This document shows, piece by piece, positions 1 to 5,903 of a stretch of DNA of 6,813 nt; position 1 is the stretch's first letter; every line of letters starts with the position of its first letter. The DNA comes from Chloroflexota bacterium (GTDB lineage Bacteria > Chloroflexota > Anaerolineae > B4-G1 > SLSP01), in contig JAAAOZ010000450.1 of the NCBI GenBank assembly GCA_009908585.1, forward strand, positions 1 to 6,813, in the 5' to 3' direction. The translations under genes and the position numbers were made by a program. Under the pieces are notes generated by a model. It was given only the letters and a program-made list of their open reading frames with translations. It had not been told where the DNA came from and searched no databases.

Positions 1-429
1 GATGCTGCCGATTTGGAGATTGATCCTGCTGTGGCGTTGACGCCGGAGGATTGGCCTGCGATGCAAGCGTTGGCCAAGGCCGAAAAAACTGTCGTGCGGA
101 CCTTTTCCAAGGACCCGTTTGAACACGGCCCCGCGTTTGGTGTATGGGATAAAAAGAGCTTGGTGGGGATGATGACGACGAATGTCCGCGTGCCGGGCGT
201 CGCGAAGATCGGCAATTTGGTCATCCGCAAGGGATACCAGGATCGCGGCTACGATGCGTGCATCATCGGCGCGTTGGTGCGGGCGTTGCAGGCAGAGGAT
301 CTTTGTCCCTTCATTATCATCGAGCGGGAGCGTGAGGAGATGGTCGCGCGCTTGGAGCATTTGGGGTTTGAGCGGCAGCGTCTGATGTATTTGATGCACT
401 GTCGATTAGAGGATGAGACGATCTCATAA
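1..429 (+). CDS. GNAT-like N-acetyltransferase, 5' end outside window
   Basis: The reading frame is open from base 1 to the TAA at 427-429. A TTG at position 13 could be a start, but no Shine-Dalgarno site precedes it in the 12 visible bases and the frame stays open to the edge, so the true start is probably upstream. Numbered from that TTG, the ~138 residues look like a single GNAT fold. There is a beta4-like strand (GNLVI, 67-71), an acetyl-CoA loop region (Q76-D-R-G79-Y-D81), a helix, and a C-terminal motif-B-like stretch ending in LEHLGF. The canonical Q/R-x-x-G-x-G/A loop has Asp at its last position, which is atypical and could weaken cofactor binding. The acceptor substrate cannot be inferred. 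The gene is separated by 58 bases from the decarboxylase subunit, and a shared transcript is possible but unproven. Family assignment is moderately confident; the function is unknown. Confidence 0.6.
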   Translation, partial: DAADLEIDPAVALTPEDWPAMQALAKAEKTVVRTFSKDPFEHGPAFGVWDKKSLVGMMTTNVRVPGVAKIGNLVIRKGYQDRGYDACIIGALVRALQAEDLCPFIIIEREREEMVARLEHLGFERQRLMYLMHCRLEDETIS

Positions 430-476
430 GGATCCTTCTTGATCTGCCGAATTTGCTTAATCTTTTAATATTGTTC

Positions 477-481
477 AGGAG
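477..481 (+). promoter_or_regulatory. Shine-Dalgarno site fixing a GTG start
   Basis: AGGAG lies six bases upstream of the GTG at 488. This supports initiation at the non-ATG codon, since no in-frame ATG is near and the protein from GTG begins just ahead of the first hydrophobic segment, as expected for the family. Confidence 0.75.
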
Positions 482-487
482 TAGTGG

Positions 488-1624
488 GTGAATACCATTG
501 ATCTCGGAAATTTGATCATAGGGCTGAAAGCCCTCAGTTTGCTGCACATCGTGATGATGGCTATCGGTGGCGTGCTGATCTACCTGGCCATCGCGAAGGA
601 GTACGAGCCGGTGCTCCTGCTCCCAATTGGGGTTGGTTGTATTATCGGCAATCTCCCGCTCTCTGCGATGATCGACCCCGCTGAGCACGGCATGTTAGCG
701 ATCATCAAAGAGGCCGGCGTGGATAATGAATTATTCCCGCTCTTGATCTTCATCGGTGTGGGCGTGATGATGGACTTTCGCCCCCTGTTGGCCCAACCCC
801 TCTTCGCTTTGATGGGGGCGGCGGGCCAGTTTGGCATCTTCGGCACGCTGATCGTCGCCGTTCTGTTGGGCTTCCCGATGAACGAGGCGGCCAGCATCGG
901 CATCATCGGCGCCATCGACGGCCCGACCAGCATCTACGTGGCGAATAAGTTGGCCCCGCACATGTTGGGCGTGATCTCGGTGGTGGCGTATTCCTATATG
1001 AGCCTGGTGCCCATCATCCAGCCACCGATTATGCGCCTGCTGACCACATCCGAGGAGCGCAAGACCCACATGGACTACGCGCCGCGCCCCGTCTCCAAGC
1101 GCGCGCTGGTGCTCTTCCCCATCCTCGTCACCATCGGCGTGGGGATTTTGGTCCCGCAGGCGGCCCCCCTCATCGCCGCGTTGATGATTGGCAACCTGCT
1201 CAAGGAATCCGGCGTGGTAGGGCGCTTAGTAGAAACTTCGGAGAACGAAATCATCAACGTCTCAACCCTTTTCTTGGGCCTGGTCGTCGGCAGCACGATG
1301 ACGGCGGATAGTTTCCTCAACATAGATACCCTCAAGATTCTGCTCCTGGGGCTGTTTGCCTTCGGGCTGGACACGGCGGCCGGCATTATGTTCGGGAAGC
1401 TGCTCTACGTCCTCTCCGGCAAGAAGATCAACCCCCTCATCGGCGCGGCGGGTATCAGCGCTTTCCCGATGGCCGGGCGACTGGTCCAAAAAGTGGCGCA
1501 GGATGAGGACTACTCCAATTTTGTCTTAATGCACGCGATGGGCGCGAACACCGCCGGCCAATTGGGATCGGTGATCGCGGGCGGGGTGTTGTTGACCCTC
1601 GTGATGCCCATGTTGGGACTTTAG
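488..1624 (+). CDS. oadB: Na+-translocating decarboxylase beta subunit (OadB/GcdB/MmdB family)
   Basis: This 378-residue integral membrane protein belongs to the beta subunits of biotin-dependent sodium-pumping decarboxylases (oxaloacetate, glutaconyl-CoA or methylmalonyl-CoA). They decarboxylate carboxybiotin and export Na+. Family marks visible in the sequence are the EPVLLLPIGVGCIIGNLP segment (residues 40-57), a long series of hydrophobic helices, GAIDGPTSIY (141-150) with D144 as the likely counterpart of the essential intramembrane Asp, and a C-terminal HAMGANTAGQLGS stretch (349-361) with N354. Length is typical. Translation starts at GTG with AGGAG six bases upstream. No alpha (carboxyltransferase), biotin carrier or gamma subunit is in the window, so the acid substrate cannot be decided. 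The next gene, the oxidoreductase ferredoxin subunit, starts 39 bases downstream with no terminator between. Co-transcription is therefore likely, and branched-chain or propionate metabolism via methylmalonyl-CoA is one plausible link. The family call is very secure; the symbol is generic. Confidence 0.93.
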   Translation: MNTIDLGNLIIGLKALSLLHIVMMAIGGVLIYLAIAKEYEPVLLLPIGVGCIIGNLPLSAMIDPAEHGMLAIIKEAGVDNELFPLLIFIGVGVMMDFRPLLAQPLFALMGAAGQFGIFGTLIVAVLLGFPMNEAASIGIIGAIDGPTSIYVANKLAPHMLGVISVVAYSYMSLVPIIQPPIMRLLTTSEERKTHMDYAPRPVSKRALVLFPILVTIGVGILVPQAAPLIAALMIGNLLKESGVVGRLVETSENEIINVSTLFLGLVVGSTMTADSFLNIDTLKILLLGLFAFGLDTAAGIMFGKLLYVLSGKKINPLIGAAGISAFPMAGRLVQKVAQDEDYSNFVLMHAMGANTAGQLGSVIAGGVLLTLVMPMLGL

Positions 1625-1663
1625 AGTTAAGTTACGCTTACAGGTACACTAACGGAGGTTTAT

Positions 1664-1912
1664 ATGGCTAAAGGAATGGTCGTCATTGATGTGGATCGCT
1701 GCAAGGGTTGCGGCCTTTGCACCCACGTTTGCCCGGTCGATATCTTGGCCTTATCCACCGACTCGTTCAACGCGAAAGGGTATCGCCACGTCATTGTGAC
1801 GGATGAGGAAAAATGCATTGGTTGCGCTTCGTGCGCGACGATTTGTCCAGATGTTGTATTTACCGTCTATCGCCGGAAGCGGCAGCGCAAAGCCGCAGCG
1901 GCGAAGGCTTAA
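1664..1912 (+). CDS. korD: 2-oxoacid:ferredoxin oxidoreductase delta subunit (2[4Fe-4S] ferredoxin)
   Basis: An 82-residue ferredoxin-type subunit that passes electrons from the TPP-containing core to external ferredoxin. It has two complete CxxCxxCxxxCP motifs, at C13/C16/C19/C23 and C51/C54/C57/C61, which would hold two [4Fe-4S] clusters. The second motif is preceded by DEEK, as is usual in these subunits. GGAGG at 1654-1658 sits five bases before the ATG and fixes the start over the in-frame M5. The C-terminus is a strongly basic and Ala-rich tail (RRKRQRKAAAAKA), possibly for contact with acidic partners, although that is a guess. The alpha subunit gene begins 15 bases after its stop, so this is the first of four contiguous subunits of one cytoplasmic complex. 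A free-standing ferredoxin is an alternative, but position and length favour a delta subunit. Confidence 0.9.
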   Translation: MAKGMVVIDVDRCKGCGLCTHVCPVDILALSTDSFNAKGYRHVIVTDEEKCIGCASCATICPDVVFTVYRRKRQRKAAAAKA

Positions 1913-1927
1913 GAAGGGGGTTGAACT

Positions 1928-2986
1928 ATGGCCAAAGAACTACTCAAGGGAAATGTCGCATTCGCCGAGGCAGCGGTTCGCAATGGATTGGAAGCCTACT
2001 TCGGCTATCCCATCACCCCGCAGAGCGAGGGCCTGGAGCATCTCTCCGGGCGATTGATCGAAGAAGGGCGCGTCTTCCTCCAGGCCGAGAGCGAAGTCGC
2101 GGCCATCAACATGGTCTACGGTGCCGCGTGCGCCGGCGTCCGCGTGATGACCTCCACCTCTGGGCCGGGCCTGGCGCTGATGGCGGAGGGGCTATCGTAC
2201 ATCGCCGGCTCCGAAGTGCCGGTCGTCATCGTGAATATGATGCGCGGCGGGCCGGGCTTGGGCAACATCCAGCCCGCGCAGGCCGATTACAATTTCATGA
2301 CCAAGAGCGCCGGGCACGGCGATTTCCGACCCCTGGTGCTGGCGCCCTCCAGCGTGCAGGAGATCATCGATATGGTCGGCCTGGCCTTCGAGCTGGCCGA
2401 GAAGTACCGCACGCTGGTGATGATCGCGGGCGATGGCAGCATCGGCCAGATGATGGAATCCGCCGAGTTGCCGCCGATGCAGCCGGTTAGAGAGACCCGT
2501 CCCGATTGGGCCGTCACCGGCGCTAAAGGGCGCGAGAAAAACGTGATCACCTCGCTGGCGCTGGGCGCGGAGAACCTGGAACGACTCAACCTGCGCTTGC
2601 AGGAGAAGTTGGCCGAGGTCAAGGCCAATGAGGTCCGCTATCAGACCTACGATACGGACGATGCTGACCTGTTGCTGATCGCTTACGGCACCGTGGGCCG
2701 CATCTGCACCTCTGTGGTGCGCGAGGCCCGCAAGGCAGGCATCAAGGTCGGCCTACTGCGCCCGCAGACGTTGTGGCCCTTCGCCGAGGATAAGATCCGC
2801 GAACTGGCCGAGCAGGCGCGCGGCGTCTTGGTCGTCGAGATGAGCGCCGGCCAGATGTTGGAGGATGTGGAGCGCGCCGTCGCCGGCGCTGCCCCTATCC
2901 GCTTCCACGGGCGCTTGGGCGGCGTCGTCCCGATGGTCGACGAGATTATGGCCGATCTCAAGAAATTAGATGCGGAGACGAAGTAG
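1928..2986 (+). CDS. vorB: 2-oxoacid (probably 2-ketoisovalerate):ferredoxin oxidoreductase alpha subunit, VorB-like
   Basis: A 352-residue alpha subunit of the CoA-dependent enzyme converting a 2-oxoacid to acyl-CoA and CO2 with reduction of ferredoxin. The N-terminal POR_N domain (about residues 10-240) contains GYPITPQSE (26-34), whose T30 region contacts substrate. It also has FLQAESEVAAINMVYGAA (50-67), including the Glu expected to activate TPP, the TSGPG-type loop near 77-81, and MRGGPGLGNIQPAQAD (105-120). A C-terminal transketolase-C-like domain follows (about 250-335; LLLIAYGTVGR, then VGLLRPQTLWPF). As I recall the family, the AESEVAAINMVYGAA and RGGPGLGNIQPAQ wording matches VorB (3-methyl-2-oxobutanoate) proteins more closely than 2-oxoglutarate KorA, but substrate range is broad and not provable here. 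A GAAGGGGG Shine-Dalgarno site (1913-1920) precedes the ATG. The stop codon lies inside a hairpin that precedes the beta gene. Confidence 0.9.
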   Translation: MAKELLKGNVAFAEAAVRNGLEAYFGYPITPQSEGLEHLSGRLIEEGRVFLQAESEVAAINMVYGAACAGVRVMTSTSGPGLALMAEGLSYIAGSEVPVVIVNMMRGGPGLGNIQPAQADYNFMTKSAGHGDFRPLVLAPSSVQEIIDMVGLAFELAEKYRTLVMIAGDGSIGQMMESAELPPMQPVRETRPDWAVTGAKGREKNVITSLALGAENLERLNLRLQEKLAEVKANEVRYQTYDTDDADLLLIAYGTVGRICTSVVREARKAGIKVGLLRPQTLWPFAEDKIRELAEQARGVLVVEMSAGQMLEDVERAVAGAAPIRFHGRLGGVVPMVDEIMADLKKLDAETK

Positions 2987-3007
2987 TGGCGCCGCTCGCC
3001 ATTACTT
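2981..3007 (+). promoter_or_regulatory. Intra-operon hairpin overlapping the alpha-subunit stop codon
   Basis: AAGTAGTGGCG (2981-2991) pairs with CGCCATTACTT (2997-3007) around a 5-base loop, CCGCT. The stem is 11 bp with one G-U wobble (2986/3002). The TAG stop of the alpha gene (2984-2986) is in the left arm. A pyrimidine-rich, T-heavy tract follows (3009-3025) and then the Shine-Dalgarno site of the beta gene. This resembles a weak terminator or attenuator, or an RNA-processing or stability element. The T run is interrupted, so complete termination is unlikely, and the beta subunit is needed for the same enzyme. Confidence 0.5.
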
Positions 3008-3041
3008 GTTCTTCTCATTTTTCTCATAGAGGAGGATTTAA

Positions 3042-3833
3042 ATGAGCGTACGAGTTAAAGATATTCCAGAAGAGATGGAAGTGGTTTATGATTTCCCGGA
3101 GGCCGTGGCCAAGGTGGATACGCACTACTGCCCCGGTTGCGTCCATGGGATCGTGCATCGTTTGGTGGGCGAGGTCATCGACGAGTTGGGCATCCGCGAG
3201 AGGACGATCGGCGTCGCGCCGGTCGGATGCTCCGTGCTGGCCTACAACTACTTCACCGTCGATTTCGTCGAGGCGGCGCACGGGCGCGCCCCGGCGATGG
3301 CCGCCGGCATCAAGCGCACCAGCCCCGATAAGGTGGTCTTCACCTATCAGGGCGATGGCGACCTAGCCGCCATCGGCACGGCCGAGATCATCCACGCGGC
3401 CAATCGCGGCGATCTGCTCACCACGGTCTTCATCAACAACGCGATCTACGGCATGACGGGCGGGCAGATGGCGCCCACGACCTTGCCGGGCATGGTCACG
3501 ACCTCCACACCCACCGGGCGCGATTGCGCCGTGGCCGGCTATCCCGTCAAGATGTCCGAAATCCTGGCGGAGACGGCGGGCGCCGTTTACATCACCCGCG
3601 AGACAGCGACCGATATTCCCAGCATCCGCAAGACCAAGAAAGCCATCAAGCGCGCGTTCTTGGCCCAGATGAATGGCCTGGGCTTTGCGTGTGTGGAGGT
3701 GCTCTCCACATGCCCGACCAACTGGCACCAGGATCCATGGGAAGCGATGCAGTGGTCCAAAGAGAAGATGACCGAGGTCTTCCCGCTGGGCGCCTACAAG
3801 ATGACCGACGAAGTTAAGGCACTGAAGGCCTAG
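3042..3833 (+). CDS. korB: 2-oxoacid:ferredoxin oxidoreductase beta subunit (TPP-binding)
   Basis: A 263-residue catalytic subunit that binds thiamine pyrophosphate and the proximal [4Fe-4S] cluster. Cysteines C30 and C33 (HYCPGC), C63 (VGCS) and C224 (TCPTNW) are in the arrangement expected for cluster ligands. The TPP/Mg2+ motif runs from GDGD (104-107) to NNAIYGMTGGQMAPTT (132-147), with a GT.E segment (112-115) between. Length is normal for beta subunits of the four-subunit enzymes, which are shorter than the single-chain pyruvate enzyme. An AGAGGAGG Shine-Dalgarno site (3028-3035) lies six bases before the ATG. It is separated from the alpha gene by 55 bases, the widest gap among the four subunit genes, which contains a hairpin and a pyrimidine tract. 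The gamma gene follows 17 bases after the stop. Family assignment is very secure; the oxoacid specificity follows from the alpha subunit only by inference. Confidence 0.93.
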   Translation: MSVRVKDIPEEMEVVYDFPEAVAKVDTHYCPGCVHGIVHRLVGEVIDELGIRERTIGVAPVGCSVLAYNYFTVDFVEAAHGRAPAMAAGIKRTSPDKVVFTYQGDGDLAAIGTAEIIHAANRGDLLTTVFINNAIYGMTGGQMAPTTLPGMVTTSTPTGRDCAVAGYPVKMSEILAETAGAVYITRETATDIPSIRKTKKAIKRAFLAQMNGLGFACVEVLSTCPTNWHQDPWEAMQWSKEKMTEVFPLGAYKMTDEVKALKA

Positions 3834-3850
3834 AGGCCTAGGAGGATAAG

Positions 3851-4396
3851 ATGCGGCACGAAGAAACGATTTTTTCTGGATTTGGTGGTCAGGGTGCACT
3901 CTTCGCCGGGCAGTTGCTGGCTTACTCCGGCATGGCGGAGGATCTGCACGTGACGTGGATTCCCTCCTACGGACCGGAGATGCGCGGCGGCACCGCGAAC
4001 TGCACGGTGATCGTCTCAGAGATGGAGATCGGCGCGCCGATTATTCGTCACCCCACCGCCGCCGTGGTCCTCAATCTGCCCTCGATGGAGAAGTACGAGC
4101 CGCTGGTCAAGCCCGGCGGCGTGCTGGTAGTCAACACTTCGCTGGTCGATATCGAGAGCGAGCGCGATGACATCCGCGTCATCGCCCTGCCCGCCAGCGA
4201 CATCGCTGAGGAGCTGGGCAATGCCCGGATGGCCAACGTCGTCGCGTTGGGCGCGCTGATCGAGGCGACGGGGCTGGTCGACTTCGAGACGGTGGAACAA
4301 CAATTGGAGGAGCACCTCTCCGAGCGGCAGCGCGAGTGGCTGAAGCCGAACAAGAAGGCGCTCCACGAGGGTGCGGCGCGCGCTAAATCCGAGTAG
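3851..4396 (+). CDS. korC: 2-oxoacid:ferredoxin oxidoreductase gamma subunit
   Basis: A 181-residue POR-family gamma subunit (2-oxoacid:acceptor oxidoreductase, gamma), thought to help bind CoA and to complete the alpha-beta-gamma-delta complex. The N-terminus has GFGGQG (10-15), the nucleotide-type glycine loop universal in this family. WIPSYGPEMRGGTANC (36-51) is the second signature. LNLPSMEKYEPLVKPGGVLVVN and a Rossmann-like C-terminal half (NARMANVVALGAL, then a helical tail) follow. Length and start are standard, with AGGAGG at 3840-3845 five bases before the ATG. It is the last gene of the operon, and a strong hairpin follows 22 bases after the stop. Nothing is missing or truncated. 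Confidence 0.93.
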   Translation: MRHEETIFSGFGGQGALFAGQLLAYSGMAEDLHVTWIPSYGPEMRGGTANCTVIVSEMEIGAPIIRHPTAAVVLNLPSMEKYEPLVKPGGVLVVNTSLVDIESERDDIRVIALPASDIAEELGNARMANVVALGALIEATGLVDFETVEQQLEEHLSERQREWLKPNKKALHEGAARAKSE

Positions 4397-4418
4397 CACA
4401 ACAAACGACTTGAACTTG

Positions 4419-4444
4419 GGGGCGCATCTTTATCGATGCGCCCC
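4419..4444 (+). terminator. Probable transcription terminator after the oxidoreductase operon
   Basis: GGGGCGCATC (4419-4428) and GATGCGCCCC (4435-4444) form a perfect 10-bp GC-rich stem with a 6-base loop, TTTATC. It lies 22 bases after the gamma subunit stop and before a new gene group. The downstream tract (TTGCGCTTGTTGGGTTT) is only moderately T-rich, so efficiency is uncertain. Confidence 0.75.
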
Positions 4445-4561
4445 TTGCGCTTGTTGGGTTTATGAAATTGTCGGTTCGTAGTTAGTCTCGGAGCGATAGC
4501 GGAGTGGCGTTTCTGTTTTCCGTCGCTTACAACCGCCCGCTATTTTGTTTCGTGCAGATAT

Positions 4562-4565
4562 GGAG
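4562..4565 (+). promoter_or_regulatory. Shine-Dalgarno site deciding the patatin start
   Basis: GGAG lies seven bases before the ATG at 4573. The in-frame GTG at 4504, which would add 23 residues, has only a poorly placed purine stretch before it, and the added residues are not part of the patatin domain. The ATG is therefore preferred. Confidence 0.65.
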
Positions 4566-4572
4566 TGACGAT

Positions 4573-5571
4573 ATGACACAGAAACAACCTAAAATTGGTT
4601 TGGCCCTCAGTGGCGGCGGCGTGCGCGGCCTGGCGCATCTGGGCATCTTAGAGGTACTGGAAAAAGCCGAGATTCCCATCCATTACCTGGCCGGCACGAG
4701 CATGGGCGGGATCATCGCCGGGCTTTATTCAGCCGGCGTGCCGCTCTCCCGCCTCATCGATTTCAGCTTGCACACGGGCATCATGGACTTCGCTTCGCGG
4801 GACCCGCACCTGCGCGGGCTGTTCGGCCACACCAAGATGAGCCAGATGCTCACCGATCTGATTGGGCGCCCGGATATGACCTTCGAAGAGCTGCGCATCC
4901 CGACGACCGTCATCGCCTCGGATGTCGAATCCGGCGAGATGGTGCTCCTCAACCGAGGCCCGCTCATCCCGGCGCTGCTGGCGACCTCCGCCTTTCCCAT
5001 CATCTTCGCGCCCGTGCGCTATCAGGGGCGCTGGCTGATCGATGGCGGCGTGCTCAACAACTTCCCCGTCGATGTGGCCTATCACATGGGCGCGGATCGC
5101 GTCTTGGGCGTGAACACACCGCCCACGGTGCGCCTCACTCTCCCGCCGTCTGATCCCCAGCCCAATCGCCTCTCTGGGCGCGCGCTCTTCACCTCGTTCA
5201 CGAATGCCACGGTCGATTGGAAGCAGCCCCTATTGATCGCGGAGACGGGCGCAAATTTCACCGTCAATATTGTTGACCACGAGCGTCTGCAACGCAACCC
5301 GCCCGACCTGCTGCTTCAGATTGAGCTTCACAACACGGGCACATTCTCGACGGATAAAAACGCCGACGTGATCCAGAAGGGGCGGGAGATCGCCAAGGCC
5401 CACTTGGATGAGATCAAGGCGTTGGGGTCGGAGCCGCTGCCGCCGCGCTGGCGACGTCAACTGCGCAGCCTGCGGCGTCGAGTGCGCCGCGCCTGGGAGG
5501 TCTTCCAGCAGCCCGAGTATGGTTTGATCCCGGAGCCGGTTCAGGCGCCAGCGTCAGGAGGTGAACGATGA
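4573..5571 (+). CDS. Patatin-like phospholipase (RssA/YchK-type serine hydrolase)
   Basis: A 332-residue patatin-family hydrolase expected to cleave acyl esters of lipids with a Ser-Asp dyad. From the ATG at 4573 the landmarks are the oxyanion loop SGGGVRG (13-19), the nucleophile elbow GTSMG (41-45) with S43, a conserved central segment (ATSAFPIIFAPV, 137-148) and the DGG motif with catalytic D157 followed by VLNNFPVDVA. All catalytic elements are intact. No signal peptide or membrane segment is evident, so it is probably cytoplasmic or peripheral to the membrane. The C-terminal ~50 residues are Arg-rich (RWRRQLRSLRRRVRRAW) and then Pro-rich. The basic helix could bind acidic phospholipids, which is an inference. 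The gene lies 128 bases downstream of a terminator, so it likely has its own promoter, though I found no convincing -35/-10 pair. Its stop overlaps the next start in ATGA. The true substrate is unknown. Confidence 0.9.
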   Translation: MTQKQPKIGLALSGGGVRGLAHLGILEVLEKAEIPIHYLAGTSMGGIIAGLYSAGVPLSRLIDFSLHTGIMDFASRDPHLRGLFGHTKMSQMLTDLIGRPDMTFEELRIPTTVIASDVESGEMVLLNRGPLIPALLATSAFPIIFAPVRYQGRWLIDGGVLNNFPVDVAYHMGADRVLGVNTPPTVRLTLPPSDPQPNRLSGRALFTSFTNATVDWKQPLLIAETGANFTVNIVDHERLQRNPPDLLLQIELHNTGTFSTDKNADVIQKGREIAKAHLDEIKALGSEPLPPRWRRQLRSLRRRVRRAWEVFQQPEYGLIPEPVQAPASGGER

Positions 5572-5903
5572 CGCTCTCACAATGGCAGGCTGAGGTGGCG
5601 CGTTTCGTCGCCGCGCACGATTTGGCGGCCTCGGAGACCACGCGGATGTTAGATTTCGTCTCGGAGGTGGGGGAACTGTCCAAGGAAATCCTGCGGGGTT
5701 CTGACTACGGGCGCGCACCCGTGACCCTGAAAGCGACGTGGCCGTTGGAATTGGGCGACACGCTCTTCGCGTTGCTCTGCCTCGCCAACACCACCGAGGT
5801 GGATTTGGAGCAGGCGTTGGCCCAGGCGATGGAAAAATATCGCGCGCGCTTGGAGGCGACGGGCGAGGCAGGTTCAGAGCAGAGTGTTGGAGGAGGTGGA
5901 TAA
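5568..5903 (+). CDS. MazG-like nucleotide pyrophosphohydrolase
   Basis: A 111-residue all-alpha NTP pyrophosphohydrolase of the MazG-like family, which hydrolyses (d)NTPs to monophosphates and pyrophosphate, usually to remove noncanonical nucleotides. The metal-binding signature is present: E33-x-x-E36 in SEVGELSKEIL and E61-x-x-D64 in LELGDTLFALLCLANTTEVDLEQAL. A helix ending KYRARLEA follows. The length fits single-domain members. The C-terminal GSEQSVGGGG tail is low-complexity, and its codons carry the ribosome site of the next gene. The start is fixed by AGGAGG (5556-5561) six bases upstream and by the ATGA overlap with the patatin stop, which implies translational coupling. The preferred nucleotide cannot be inferred. 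Confidence 0.87.
   Translation: MTLSQWQAEVARFVAAHDLAASETTRMLDFVSEVGELSKEILRGSDYGRAPVTLKATWPLELGDTLFALLCLANTTEVDLEQALAQAMEKYRARLEATGEAGSEQSVGGGG
5891..5896 (+). promoter_or_regulatory. Shine-Dalgarno site of trmO inside the mazG-like coding end
   Basis: AGGAGG is read as part of the terminal glycine codons of the MazG-like protein and stands seven bases before the ATG at 5904. The previous stop TAA (5901-5903) directly abuts that ATG, so the site must work within translated RNA. Confidence 0.75.

Noticed and set aside
413..437. Six-bp hairpin (ATGAGA/TCTCAT) and the palindrome AAGGATCCTT as a terminator after the GNAT gene
   Set aside because: The stem is short with a 3-base loop, is not GC-rich and has no clean T run; the 10-bp palindrome has no loop.
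439..471. TTGATC and TAATAT as a promoter for the decarboxylase gene
   Set aside because: The spacer is 21 bases and the predicted transcription start would fall on the ribosome site, so the AT-rich stretch is not a credible promoter as read.
731..1386. Long antisense open frames opposite the decarboxylase gene
   Set aside because: They lack family motifs and ribosome sites and are explained by codon bias in GC-rich coding DNA; the same applies to the antisense frames over the oxidoreductase and patatin genes.
1813..2490. A 225-residue + strand frame overlapping the delta and alpha genes
   Set aside because: Its translation is Arg/Gly-rich without recognisable motifs, and it overlaps two well-supported genes in another frame.
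4504..4572. In-frame GTG at 4504 as the patatin start, adding 23 residues with a hydrophobic look
   Set aside because: The ATG at 4573 has GGAG at proper spacing and starts directly before the conserved patatin domain. The extra residues do not make a convincing signal peptide.
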